Shown piece after piece: positions 1 through 8,624 of a stretch of DNA of 21,999 nt. Within the stretch, counting starts at the first letter, position 1. Each line of letters opens with the position of its first letter. The position numbers and the translations under genes are program-made. The notes beneath the pieces are model-generated. The model made no database searches, was not told where the DNA came from, and worked only from the letters and a program-made list of their open reading frames with translations. Source of the stretch: a virus; the IMG/VR virus record IMGVR_UViG_3300028008_000118, positions 1-21,999 of that record; one strand, 5' to 3'.

Positions 1-314
1 ATATTATTATAGATAAGCGTACCTATCCTGTATAAATCAGAAGGCACGGTCCAATAATTGTTACTACGGATCATTGCCGCTGTAACCTCAAATAAGTTTA
101 TTTTTTCGTTAAGGAGGTTGAGCATGTCGGAGAACTCCGTGTCGTTTCCATGCATTCTACCGAACTGGTTGATGTCATAGAAGTATTGCTCGAATAGATC
201 CATCTGTGCTTGATTAGCAAACAGATTAAATTCTTGAGGCGTAACATACCCTCGTTGCTCTTTATTGAGTATACTTAATACTCGTTGATAAACAGTGTCT
301 ACGCTTACGCTCAT
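1..314 (-). CDS. Putative neck/head-tail connector protein, cut by the window edge
   Basis: The reading frame starts at an ATG at 314 and runs off the left edge, giving 104 visible N-terminal residues (begins MSVSVDTVYQRV). The visible part is mostly helical, with a motif around residues 13-33 (LSILNKEQRGYVTPQEF) and a later YWTVPSDLYRIG segment. It is the third gene after the major capsid protein, a usual place for head-completion or portal-ring proteins. I recall similar proteins next to capsid genes in marine phage metagenome contigs, without a defined function. It lies just after a strong hairpin (334-359), so it may be expressed from its own unit or by read-through. The connector role is inferred from position only. 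The C-terminus is missing. Confidence 0.75.
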   Translation of the reverse strand, partial: MSVSVDTVYQRVLSILNKEQRGYVTPQEFNLFANQAQMDLFEQYFYDINQFGRMHGNDTEFSDMLNLLNEKINLFEVTAAMIRSNNYWTVPSDLYRIGTLIYNN

Positions 315-333
315 AATGTTTTATGTTATTAAA

Positions 334-359
334 GTGGAGACCGCGTTAGCGATCCCCAC
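334..359 (-). terminator. Terminator-like hairpin between the 287-aa gene and the next gene
   Basis: Read on the minus strand, the 26 bases fold into an 11-bp stem (GTGGGGATCGC with GCGGTCTCCAC) closed by a TAAC tetraloop and followed by TTTAATAA. Two of the pairs are G-U wobbles in minus-strand RNA and would be A-C mismatches in plus-strand RNA, so the structure belongs to the minus-strand transcript. It lies 8 nt after the stop of the 287-aa gene and 20 nt before the next start. The U-tract is short (three), so it could be a partial terminator or an RNA-processing or stabilising hairpin. Confidence 0.65.
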
Positions 360-367
360 CATTTGAC

Positions 368-1231
368 TTATAGTCGTTTTTCAATTACATTCAGTACTTC
401 CATGCCTTCATCTGTTTTGAAGAATGCAGCAAGCGCTGAATAAGGGTGTTCGTCAAAAGGAACAGTCATGATCTTGCGTTTATTTTCGCCGTACATAAAT
501 GTTCTGTTATCACTTGATAATGTTAGCAATCCACGCTCTGTGGCTTTGATCCCAATATTTCTTAGTTCCACGTTATCGTCATTGGCTAGCTCTAGGAACA
601 AACCAGGTTGTTTACGCGCAAATATAAGTAAATCTCTTTTAAGTTCCTTAGAAGAGAGCTCAGATACCTTAGATCCACTCTGGACACGCATTATTGCTTC
701 AGCCTGGTCAACCGGCATAACTTTAGCGGCATTAAGTGCTTCTAATTCCATTTCAATCCAATCAACTTCGTCTTCAGCTATTGACTCGGGCTTATACTCT
801 GCAATTATACCCGAAGTAACAAACGGGTGCACTGCTAAAAATTTTTGCATTGCCGGGTTCTCTTTTGGAACTCGTAAGATACCGTTTCTTAAAACAATAC
901 GCCCTAATGTTACTGTACCTTCCTGCTCATCAACAAATGGAGAGCGTTGGTTTGTAGCATAGCGTATTTCTCGCTGATATCCTTTTTCTTTGTCAAAGTA
1001 AAGCAATGGGCTCTTAGCGGAATGCATTGTAGGGACAGTGTAAGCCAACGGTTCTTTGCCGCTAGCTAGCTCGTACAATCGGTCTTTAAAAACCCATTCA
1101 TCTTTTTTCTTTGTAACTTTTTTTGTTTCAGGTTGAATAGTTGCAAGAACTTCTGGTTCTGGTTCAACATATGTTTCAACTTTTGCTTTTGGTGCAGCTT
1201 TTTTAGCCGCAGGTGTTTTTGCTGTTGCCAT
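368..1231 (-). CDS. Conserved phage protein downstream of capsid (287 aa), probable virion protein
   Basis: Residues 1-45 are a low-complexity Lys/Ala/Pro/Glu-rich tail (MATAKTPAAKKAAP...). The rest is a mixed alpha/beta domain with the segment LLYFDKEKGYQREIRYATNQ (residues 77-96), followed by SPFVDEQEGTVTLGRIVLRNG. This block looks familiar from marine phage contigs, where it also follows the major capsid gene, but I know of no assigned function. The 70-nt spacer upstream of its ATG carries a strong hairpin, and another hairpin follows its stop, so its level may be set separately from the capsid protein. A flexible charged N-terminus would suit a head-associated or assembly factor, which is inference. 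It has no transmembrane segment, signal peptide or recognisable catalytic motif. Confidence 0.8.
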   Translation of the reverse strand: MATAKTPAAKKAAPKAKVETYVEPEPEVLATIQPETKKVTKKKDEWVFKDRLYELASGKEPLAYTVPTMHSAKSPLLYFDKEKGYQREIRYATNQRSPFVDEQEGTVTLGRIVLRNGILRVPKENPAMQKFLAVHPFVTSGIIAEYKPESIAEDEVDWIEMELEALNAAKVMPVDQAEAIMRVQSGSKVSELSSKELKRDLLIFARKQPGLFLELANDDNVELRNIGIKATERGLLTLSSDNRTFMYGENKRKIMTVPFDEHPYSALAAFFKTDEGMEVLNVIEKRL

Positions 1232-1235
1232 GATA

Positions 1236-1264
1236 TAATATAATTAAATAAAGGTAATAATTAC
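1236..1264 (-). promoter_or_regulatory. AT-rich spacer element with GTAATTAT and ATTTAATTATATTA
   Basis: On the minus strand this spacer reads GTAATTAT (1257-1264), then ATTTAATTATATTA (1236-1249) just before the ATG at 1231. The same 14-mer occurs at 9902-9915, and GTAATTAT recurs at 3976-3983, 9929-9936 and 14211-14218, each time in front of a new gene cluster. It may be a phage promoter or an AT-rich translation leader. Here GTAATTAT also overlaps the capsid-downstream hairpin, so the match could be coincidental. Confidence 0.25.
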
Positions 1265-1288
1265 CCCCGCCACAAGGACGAGGGTAAT
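1260..1288 (-). terminator. Hairpin after the major capsid gene with an alternative pairing
   Basis: In minus-strand RNA a 12-bp stem forms (ATTACCCTCGTC with GGCGGGGGTAAT, loop CTTGT), including two G-U wobbles. It starts 13 nt after the capsid stop codon. The 3' arm (1260-1265) can instead pair with ATTACC at 1253-1258, a near-perfect 13-nt palindrome. No long U-run follows (TATTACCTTTATTT). It could be a partial terminator that lowers downstream expression relative to capsid, or an mRNA 3'-end stabiliser. Confidence 0.6.
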
Positions 1289-1301
1289 ATTAAATTAACG
1301 C

Positions 1302-2753
1302 TTATGCGTTAGTTGTTTTCTTCAACAATACGAAGTTGTTAGCTGCTTGAGTACACATTGTGCGCTCTGAAAGGAAGTGAACATTCATTTCATCAGCATC
1401 GCTAGTGTAATTTCCGCCAACTGAGCCAGTAACCCAAGACTTCATACGACGATCGTCTGCTTCAGAAGCACGGTAACGAACGTGTAAGAAAGGACGTGAG
1501 ATGTTCTTGCCTAATTGTTGGTCATAAACAGTAGAAGTACCTGCAGGAACGATTACACCTTCAATGTCGCCGATAGATCCGCGAGTAGTTGAATCGTTCA
1601 AGTATTTCCAGTCAGTCTTGTAGAAGTCATAAGAACCACGACGGAATCCAGAGAAACCTAAGTTCAATGCCATATCTTCAGAGTTATCAAATACACCGTA
1701 AGATGTACCACCAGCTCCGTAAGAGTTCTGAGCAGCAAGCATATTGTCGATAGACAAAGAAGTTGCACGATCCAAGAACATCATGTTCTCTTCAATAGCA
1801 CCTTGCTTATCAAGCTCAGAAAGAATAGTATCAAACTCACCTAGTCCGTTACCACCGCCAAAATCAGCGTTGTTGTAAACCAAGCCGCGCTCTTCCAATA
1901 CAGAGAACAAACCTTGAGTACCCGCAATTACTTGACCACCGTTAGCCGCTGGCGCATTAAACGTTGATACAGCTTTTTCAGCTTCAACCATAGACATTTC
2001 TAGGTAGTCTTCAAAGCGTAGACGAGACTCATGCTCAGACTTCAAGTACCACATGTAACCAGAGGTTCCAGCTTCAGTAGTTACTTCAACCCAACCGATC
2101 TGCGCCGTATCAGAACCGTTAACACTGTACTTATCACGTAAGATAATAGGCTGGTTAGAAAACTGCGTGAACGAAGCGTCCAATGAGTTACCAGCTTCTT
2201 TAGATCCTTTCCCGTACTCATTACCATATACAAACAAGCTTAAGTCTGTAGAACCTACTGCAATACCAGCTGGAGCAAGACCTGCTGCTGTTTCGTAAGC
2301 TTTGAATGCCACAGTTTGAATAGTAGCTGAAGTAGCTGTAACTGCTGTTACGAAAGCTTTGAAAGTAGTGATAGCTCCACCCGCAAGGCTTTGGCTAACT
2401 ACCAAAGTCATACCTGGACCAATCAAAGAAGGCTTAGTAGCTGTTTGAGCAATCTCTAAGGTGCTAGTTGTTTTTAGTTCAACATCATCGTAAGCAATGT
2501 GTAGGCGACCTTGTTCAGACCATACTACTTGATCAGAGGCCATAGGCATCTCTGCTCCTACCATACGTAAGAATCCGCCGATCGTACGATTACCGTAACG
2601 CTCTACTTCTTTCTCGTATACCTCAGGAAGAAATTGTTGTGTAAAATCCATATTCGCTAAAGGAATATAGTTGTCACCGAACAAGCCCTTAACAGGACGT
2701 GGTGTTAGGTGCGCTAAATTTGCCAGACTAGCCGGCGCTGTTGCAAATGCCAT
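1302..2753 (-). CDS. Major capsid protein
   Basis: This 483-aa protein sits between the scaffold gene and the head-completion genes, the standard place for the HK97-fold capsid subunit. Its N-terminal region includes NYIPLANMDFTQQFLPEVYE, then YGNRTIGGFLRMVGAEMPM (about residues 54-72) and SDQVVWSEQGRLH. I recognise this run as a conserved block of marine phage capsid proteins. The middle (about 100-190) is Thr/Ala/Val-rich with alternating beta pattern and could be an inserted or surface-exposed domain. The C-terminal part has the aromatic, charged character of a P-domain (FLHVRYRASEADDRR). No protease-cleavable delta domain is obvious, consistent with a separate scaffold gene upstream. The leader (AAAATTTTACACAAATG) has no Shine-Dalgarno sequence. 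Confidence 0.9.
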   Translation of the reverse strand: MAFATAPASLANLAHLTPRPVKGLFGDNYIPLANMDFTQQFLPEVYEKEVERYGNRTIGGFLRMVGAEMPMASDQVVWSEQGRLHIAYDDVELKTTSTLEIAQTATKPSLIGPGMTLVVSQSLAGGAITTFKAFVTAVTATSATIQTVAFKAYETAAGLAPAGIAVGSTDLSLFVYGNEYGKGSKEAGNSLDASFTQFSNQPIILRDKYSVNGSDTAQIGWVEVTTEAGTSGYMWYLKSEHESRLRFEDYLEMSMVEAEKAVSTFNAPAANGGQVIAGTQGLFSVLEERGLVYNNADFGGGNGLGEFDTILSELDKQGAIEENMMFLDRATSLSIDNMLAAQNSYGAGGTSYGVFDNSEDMALNLGFSGFRRGSYDFYKTDWKYLNDSTTRGSIGDIEGVIVPAGTSTVYDQQLGKNISRPFLHVRYRASEADDRRMKSWVTGSVGGNYTSDADEMNVHFLSERTMCTQAANNFVLLKKTTNA

Positions 2754-2777
2754 TTGTGTAAAATTTTAAATGGATTA

Positions 2778-3947
2778 TTATTTTTTAAACTTAACCTTAA
2801 GCTTAGAGCTGTTAGTTCCACTGTCAACCGCGCGTATTTTCCACCCATTAGCCGCTGTTACTTCTTCGTGAACCCCTCTCGGATTCATATCAACGTTTTT
2901 TGTGCGGGCCATACTATCTTTTACTGCATCAGCTTTGCCTTGCTCATAAAAGTGTTGTGCGACTTGATCAGCGTTCATTGCTGTGAACAGCGATTTATGG
3001 TAGCCTTTGGCATCCGACATTTCACCTTTTTCGTTCAAGAACTTCTTGATAAAGTTGTTAATGTCACCTTGGGTCTCCTTAACCTTGCCAGTGTCGTTAA
3101 CTTTGAAGCGGTACTTCTTGTCCCCAACGTTGTAATCAAACCCTTGAAAACTTTCGTTGAACACTTTCGCGCTTTCGCGATTAAACCTACTGGTTTGTTG
3201 TTCTGCAATTTTAGCAGCATCCTCACTCTCTTTTGTATAGCGACTAAAAAATTCAACCGCTTTTTGCTGGTCAGGGTTTAGCCTAGACCCAGCTTTAATT
3301 TCATCGTAATATTTAGACTTTAAACTGTCTAAATGATCTTTAGCTTCCGACAGCGCGCGTTTGCGTTCTATTTTTTTCAAACGAACCTCGCGTTCATCGT
3401 CAAGCTCTTCGTCGTAAGCAAATTTGTCATTTAATAGAAAATCTATATCTTCTCTATCGTATGCTTTGTATTTCGTTTCGTAATATTCACGAAGCAATTG
3501 ATCTTCGTTTAATTGCGAGTAGTCTGTATTAAGCCGTACGTAATCCTCTAAAGTACCGCCCGTCTCGTCCATAAAATCAACAACTTTCTGAATGTTTTCA
3601 GGTAAGTTTGCGCCGGCTTTTGTGGACTCCTCAATTGCTGTAGCTACGTCTTCTTCAAGTTGTTCCGCTACCTCTTCGACTTCTTCATCTGTAATCTCTT
3701 GCAGTGCGGACTCTTGTTCTGCTACTTCTTCTTGAACAGGTTGTTCATCTTGAACGCGCTCTTCTTCTCTGGCAGGTTCTTCAACTGCTGTTTCGACGTT
3801 TTGTTCTGGTACTTCTTCGCTAACTGCGGGTTCGTCGCGTACAGGAACCTCATCTGTGCTTTGCTCTTGAACGGCATTAGCTTGCATGTTTACTTTGATA
3901 GTGCCATCTTCATCGACGCCCACTACCGGGTTAGTTTCTTCACTCAT
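2778..3947 (-). CDS. Capsid scaffolding protein
   Basis: The 389-aa protein lies between portal and major capsid genes and has the charge layout of a phage scaffold. Residues about 1-110 are extremely acidic and low in complexity (repeats of VQEE, EEPAREEE, EEVEEVAEQLEEDV). A helical, coiled-coil-prone middle (about 180-250; DDEREVRLKKIERKR) follows. The C-terminus is short, basic and glycine/serine-containing, ending KLKVKFKK. In phages such as P22 and T7, a basic C-terminal segment of the scaffold contacts the capsid subunit; the same role is inferred here. No maturation protease motif is visible in it. A 32-nt spacer with a GTAATTATA element precedes it, so scaffold and capsid may be transcribed as a pair. 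Confidence 0.85.
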   Translation of the reverse strand: MSEETNPVVGVDEDGTIKVNMQANAVQEQSTDEVPVRDEPAVSEEVPEQNVETAVEEPAREEERVQDEQPVQEEVAEQESALQEITDEEVEEVAEQLEEDVATAIEESTKAGANLPENIQKVVDFMDETGGTLEDYVRLNTDYSQLNEDQLLREYYETKYKAYDREDIDFLLNDKFAYDEELDDEREVRLKKIERKRALSEAKDHLDSLKSKYYDEIKAGSRLNPDQQKAVEFFSRYTKESEDAAKIAEQQTSRFNRESAKVFNESFQGFDYNVGDKKYRFKVNDTGKVKETQGDINNFIKKFLNEKGEMSDAKGYHKSLFTAMNADQVAQHFYEQGKADAVKDSMARTKNVDMNPRGVHEEVTAANGWKIRAVDSGTNSSKLKVKFKK

Positions 3948-3952
3948 GATAA

Positions 3953-3983
3953 GATATTATAAAATTGTTATTACTATAATTAC
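3953..3983 (-). promoter_or_regulatory. Candidate promoter/leader element before scaffold-capsid
   Basis: Minus-strand GTAATTATAGTAATAACAAT precedes the scaffold ATG (3947) and overlaps the portal stop codon. Copies with the same first nine bases lie at 9928-9936 and 14210-14218. The match is too short and AT-rich to prove promoter function. Confidence 0.3.
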
Positions 3984-6406
3984 CTAGGTTCAAAGGTACC
4001 TAAGCCGAACCCGCCGCCAAGTATATCGTTTCCAGAGGATTCGAAGTTCTTAGGTGGTGAGTCATTTTTTCTTTGATCAATTAACTCGCTTTGTTGAGTC
4101 GCTTGCATTTTAGTTCTTTCGTCTTTGCGATCTTCTTTTTGCGCCTCTTTGGACTTTTGGCCATCAACCTCTATACCTTTAAGTTGCATATTGTACTGGA
4201 ACTCCAAAGCCATAAGCTCTTTCTTTAATTGAACCTCAGCTTGCATTTTCTGCTGCCCAATTTGAGCTTTCATTTGTTCAAGCTGCGCTTTTGTTTGGAA
4301 CAGCGCTTGTTCTTTCTGTATTTCCGCTTGTGCCGCTACTTGTTGTGCCTGCGCATTTGCTTGTGCCTGCGCTTGTATGTTTTGCTGCTGCATTTCTTGA
4401 TCGCGCAATTGTTTTTGCTTTCTACGTAGTTTTAACAGCTGATTAGCTAGCTTTAGATTCTTAACTTCGCGTATGTCAATTGCATCTGATAAGTCTATAA
4501 GACCAGCGGATAATGCGGTTTGTATGTTATTTTCTAGCATGCCTTTCTCCTCGTCATCTGGCGATAACTCTAGGACAATGCCGAAATCATGTAGATATAA
4601 ATCGTTTAGCTCTTCCAACACACCTACATTAAAACCGCCTATTTTTTGTATAAACGCTTCTTTAGATGGACTGTACTCAAGTATATCTGATATTCTAAGT
4701 GATAAAGACTCTGCTGTATCTGCTGTTAAGAATAGACCAGAATCCAATATATGTCTTGTAGCCGTATTTGAATTTGCCGCTGCTAATTTCTGCACACCAA
4801 CTAACGCTCGTGCGTCAGGACTTGACCCGTCGCGCGCTTCATTAAGACCCGTTACATCACGGATCATTTGCAGATAATAGTTATATGTTTGAATTAATGT
4901 TTGCAGCTTCTGTCCACCCGCGCCGGTCTGTAACGGCTGAATAGGCACTTTACCAGGATTCATATCACCCTCTTGTGTAAATGATCTACCAATAACAGAA
5001 CCCGTTTGGAAGAACATATTAAGTGCTTCTTGTGGGTTGTAATTTGTCCCGTTACCTAAATCAATTTCAGCAAGGCCGTCAGCATCCATGTAAACTCCAT
5101 CAGGCATCATTTTAGATAGTACCTGCTGCATCTTTAAATGCGTAAGCTGTATCATATCAGCAAAACCCGTACAGCGACTAACAATCGACTCAATGCGACC
5201 TCTATACATTCTGGGTGCTACAATACTGTAATTCATTTTTACTTTATTGTAATCACTTTTAGGGCGTACCATATTTTTTGCCATACCCCATTCCAATAGC
5301 ATACTAGGGCCTAATATCATAGCTCCTTCATATAATACCTCGAGCGAACGTGATGCTTTAGCGAATCCCTCTGAATCTATTGGTGGGTTAAATTGATCGT
5401 CTCTTGGTATAGCTTTTAAGCCGCCGGTAGCTGTTTCTTTTACTTTGTACACCTCGTTCATGTAAGTCTTGTAATTAAAATACAAAACCTGCACCGTATT
5501 AGAATCATAGCCACGATCAGCGCCGTCATTAAATTGATTCCAAGAAGTTGTATTATTATAAGACCCTGCTGCTTTTATTTTATCAAGCTGTGCCTGATCA
5601 AGCTGAGGGTATTGCTTTTTTAATTCGTTGATCGGTATGTTCTTAACTTCCCCAACATAGTATATGTCTTCAAAATAAGGAGACTCAGTGTAAGAGTAAA
5701 CCAGGTTTGCTGGATCTACGTAGTCAATAACAACACCCTCGGATTCTGAGAATGTATTTTTAACCGCACCGATACCGATGGTTGTTAAATCGTAATATAC
5801 TCTTCTTTTAGCTAAATCATAATTGTTGCCATCAAACAAAGTATTAATCGCTATTTCCTCAGCTATTTCAATACCTTGTTTATAGCTTAGCTGCATATGC
5901 AACTCTAGCTCTTCTTTTGAACCCGGTAAATTTTCTTTATCGTTTTCGTATAAGTTAATACCAAATGCTTCGGCCGCGTAATCATTAATCTCCTGCGCTT
6001 GCATGTCTCTTATAATAGAGTCCATATATGCAGTGCGCTTTTCAACACCGTAAGGGTCTTGCGAATATGCTTTTACATCAAAAGATCTGTCTGCAATACC
6101 ATTAACAACAATATCAACAAACTTAGATAGTATGGGTACAGGCTTCCAATCTAAATTAAGATAAGACAAATCGCCATTAACTGATAATTCATCTTTATAC
6201 TTTTGTATCGGCTGTTCGCCTCTAGCATATAATCTTAACCCGTGAAAACTATTTTGATTACTTTGAAATCTTACGTTCCCTGAATTGCCACCAAACCATT
6301 CAGATTGAATAGCTCTACCTACCTGGCGGCCATACTCAAATGACATCTTCTCCTGGTCGCTAGCAACCTGGCTAGGGAAAAAATTATTTACAACTGACTC
6401 AGCCAT
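3980..6406 (-). CDS. Portal protein
   Basis: This 808-aa protein follows TerL by 4 nt and precedes the scaffold gene, the classic portal position. It would form the dodecameric channel through which TerL pumps DNA. The N-terminal half has a portal-like alpha/beta body (about residues 60-480; for example FVDIVVNGIADRSFDVKAY and DLTTIGIGAVKNTF). Residues about 550-640 carry RHILDSGLFLTADTAESLSL and an acidic LELSPDDEEKG segment. The C-terminal 150 residues are a long Gln/Ala/Lys-rich coiled coil (about 660-780) followed by a glycine-rich tail, consistent with the helical barrel of large podovirus-type portals. At roughly 800 aa it is far longer than siphovirus portals (about 400-500 aa), which argues for a podovirus-like particle. 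The start has no Shine-Dalgarno sequence. Confidence 0.9.
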   Translation of the reverse strand: MAESVVNNFFPSQVASDQEKMSFEYGRQVGRAIQSEWFGGNSGNVRFQSNQNSFHGLRLYARGEQPIQKYKDELSVNGDLSYLNLDWKPVPILSKFVDIVVNGIADRSFDVKAYSQDPYGVEKRTAYMDSIIRDMQAQEINDYAAEAFGINLYENDKENLPGSKEELELHMQLSYKQGIEIAEEIAINTLFDGNNYDLAKRRVYYDLTTIGIGAVKNTFSESEGVVIDYVDPANLVYSYTESPYFEDIYYVGEVKNIPINELKKQYPQLDQAQLDKIKAAGSYNNTTSWNQFNDGADRGYDSNTVQVLYFNYKTYMNEVYKVKETATGGLKAIPRDDQFNPPIDSEGFAKASRSLEVLYEGAMILGPSMLLEWGMAKNMVRPKSDYNKVKMNYSIVAPRMYRGRIESIVSRCTGFADMIQLTHLKMQQVLSKMMPDGVYMDADGLAEIDLGNGTNYNPQEALNMFFQTGSVIGRSFTQEGDMNPGKVPIQPLQTGAGGQKLQTLIQTYNYYLQMIRDVTGLNEARDGSSPDARALVGVQKLAAANSNTATRHILDSGLFLTADTAESLSLRISDILEYSPSKEAFIQKIGGFNVGVLEELNDLYLHDFGIVLELSPDDEEKGMLENNIQTALSAGLIDLSDAIDIREVKNLKLANQLLKLRRKQKQLRDQEMQQQNIQAQAQANAQAQQVAAQAEIQKEQALFQTKAQLEQMKAQIGQQKMQAEVQLKKELMALEFQYNMQLKGIEVDGQKSKEAQKEDRKDERTKMQATQQSELIDQRKNDSPPKNFESSGNDILGGGFGLGTFEPR

Positions 6407-6410
6407 AGTT

Positions 6411-8624
6411 TTATTTTATTATTTTCGATATATCTCCGTCTTGCTTATATCTTGCAATATTGAGATTTAATTTTGTTCTTTGTAAAGCGGCATTTGGTCT
6501 ATACATATCCTTGTGGCAAGCCATTACGGCTAATCCAGAACTAATCGCGGCATCAAATCTTGTTCGGTTATTTATATCGAACTTAGACCAGTCGTTTAAG
6601 GTATCATTAAAATACATACTACCGTAAGTGCCATCTTCTTTTAATCCAATGTACTTATCTATGTACATCTCAATAGCAGCCGCGTGCGCTTGCTTGATGT
6701 CTTCGCTGGAGTTTGGTATACCTCCAATTTCTTTTTCAGTTACAGAAAGCTTGTTCCACAATCTGTCAGGTCTATTCATAGAATAACCCCTGTACCCTCT
6801 ACGCTTAAAGTAGTAAAGTAATCTAGGTTTGTTATTCTCAGCTAATAAAGGCATTCCGTAAAAGACGCAAGCCATTAGCACGTCTTCAAAAAATATCTCC
6901 GCAGTTTGAGGCCTAGCTATATATTCTAAAAAGAATGTACTAGGTGGCGCGTCTTCCATGCTAAACTTTGTTAGTCCATGCAACGCACCTTTTGAGCCCT
7001 TGCCGTCGGTAGTACCTGAAATATCGTAACTATCACAGCCGAATGCACCCATATGTTCATTCCCTGGATATTTTATACCGTTTTTAACAATTGATCTGTT
7101 TTGCACATCAGCATTAGGTATCCAAGACACTTTAAATCTACCCTGCGGGCTTGGTAAAAACATTACCTTAGTGTCTTTTACGCCTGCTTCCCACTGAAAA
7201 TTACCGGTGGTTATGATATTAGTATTACGCAGATCGTCGTTATAATCAATTTGTTCGTAAATTTTTGCTAAGTTAAAAATACTATTTTTAGTTTCATCTC
7301 TAAACGCGTGCTCAGTGGTACGCGGGAACTGTCTATAGTATTCATTTAACGCGTCCTGGTCGCCTTTAAGGCCTTCAACTTCATTGTTCCAGTAATCTAT
7401 AACTCCTGTATCAATAGTATCACCAAACGGATCTAAAACGATTTCTTCTTTTGGAGTGTCAAATACGGGCTGACCATGCTCATCAATAAAACCTTCGTAG
7501 TTCCATTCCATAGGAATAAACAAACTGTACAATCCTGATTTTGTTTGCCCGTTATTATTGCGCTTAGTAACGTCAGAGTCGTTATAAAGCTTTTTAAAAT
7601 TACCGCCTCCTTTTTCTAAAGCGTTTGATGTGGAACCCATCATGCACTTACCTATAATGCGACTACCTAATCTAAGACACGTTTTTGTCACGCGCCAATT
7701 GTTTAGTATATTGTCTGGTCTTTCCCACTTACCGCTTTCATCATGCACTAGCAGTTTTAGCTTTTCACCATCGTAAGAGTTATCTCCGGTGTTTTTCCAA
7801 TCAATAGTTGTATCCAGACCTTCCATTTCAACACGCGTCTCCTTCGACTGTATAGATTTGCGGGTTAGCTTAGAAGCAGGAACCCTATATGCCAGTTCAG
7901 TCTTCGGTCTATCCATACCATCTTGTATAGGCTTGAAGAAAAACGGGTAGTTAAGGGAAATCGGTACAACTTTGTCGGTAAACATTTTCTTGGCGTCACT
8001 ACCTGATTTTGATAGTATACCGAATCTGGCGTCGCCTGATATGGTCGCAAGGTTAACGGTTTCTCCTGATGCCATAAATGAGAATCCACTCCGTCTGTTT
8101 TTAAGGTAGCACATTCCGTAAGCTCTTGTGTCTGCTTTAACGGCTTCCCAGAATATGTAAAACAATCTGTTTGCTTCTCTGTAATCGGGGTGGCCAACGT
8201 CGATCTTACTCCACTGCAGGTACATGTAATGAGTGCCAGTAATATAAGTTGGGACGTCTTTGTTATAAAACCAATAACCGTTTTCACGATTGTTAAATTC
8301 CTCATCTATATAGCCCTCCCATTTTTCTTTAAATTCATTTGAATAAGACTGCCAATCGAATATACTTTTAATATTTTTAAGCTCCTTAGGATACTCCTTA
8401 ACGGTCCATTTGTTAGCTTTTTTATTTAAGTTTTTAGGGACCGGCGGTAAACCTATAACCAATCCTTGTATATCTATTATTTCGCCGACTTGGCCTGTCT
8501 TACTTATGACAATTAGATCTTGCTCTTTATTATAACCATACTTCCACTTTTTACTTTTATTTAATCGGTGTAGTGTAGTATGCTTTATAGGCTCCACTGT
8601 TTTTACTAAATTCTGCTCGTACAT
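6411..8624 (-). CDS. terL: Terminase large subunit (DNA-packaging ATPase/nuclease)
   Basis: The 737-aa protein has both TerL domains. ATPase: a divergent Walker A, NRRSGFS, at residues 176-182 (the usual invariant Lys after Gly is Phe), Walker B LLVHDE at 291-296 with catalytic E296, and a coupling-type GSTSNA motif near 330-335. Nuclease (RNase H-like): acidic residues D531 in FGCDSYD, E596 in LLAENNK and D691 in RTRFDAAISSGLAVMA. The N-terminal 110 residues precede the ATPase core and may contact the small subunit or the portal. Its ATG overlaps the preceding gene's stop (TAATG), so translation is probably coupled. TerL docks on the portal encoded immediately downstream. RR just before the Walker A glycine is shared with other phage terminases, and the variant is treated in the findings. 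Confidence 0.92.
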   Translation of the reverse strand: MYEQNLVKTVEPIKHTTLHRLNKSKKWKYGYNKEQDLIVISKTGQVGEIIDIQGLVIGLPPVPKNLNKKANKWTVKEYPKELKNIKSIFDWQSYSNEFKEKWEGYIDEEFNNRENGYWFYNKDVPTYITGTHYMYLQWSKIDVGHPDYREANRLFYIFWEAVKADTRAYGMCYLKNRRSGFSFMASGETVNLATISGDARFGILSKSGSDAKKMFTDKVVPISLNYPFFFKPIQDGMDRPKTELAYRVPASKLTRKSIQSKETRVEMEGLDTTIDWKNTGDNSYDGEKLKLLVHDESGKWERPDNILNNWRVTKTCLRLGSRIIGKCMMGSTSNALEKGGGNFKKLYNDSDVTKRNNNGQTKSGLYSLFIPMEWNYEGFIDEHGQPVFDTPKEEIVLDPFGDTIDTGVIDYWNNEVEGLKGDQDALNEYYRQFPRTTEHAFRDETKNSIFNLAKIYEQIDYNDDLRNTNIITTGNFQWEAGVKDTKVMFLPSPQGRFKVSWIPNADVQNRSIVKNGIKYPGNEHMGAFGCDSYDISGTTDGKGSKGALHGLTKFSMEDAPPSTFFLEYIARPQTAEIFFEDVLMACVFYGMPLLAENNKPRLLYYFKRRGYRGYSMNRPDRLWNKLSVTEKEIGGIPNSSEDIKQAHAAAIEMYIDKYIGLKEDGTYGSMYFNDTLNDWSKFDINNRTRFDAAISSGLAVMACHKDMYRPNAALQRTKLNLNIARYKQDGDISKIIK

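Noticed and set aside
2754-3281. A 175-codon plus-strand open frame over the scaffold gene
   Set aside because: It is antisense to the scaffold gene, rich in Phe/Cys/Leu as expected from the complement of Lys/Glu codons, and has no start context or neighbours on that strand.
7865-8305. A 146-codon minus-strand frame inside TerL
   Set aside because: It is an alternative frame of a gene with clear ATPase and nuclease motifs, and shows no recognisable domain.
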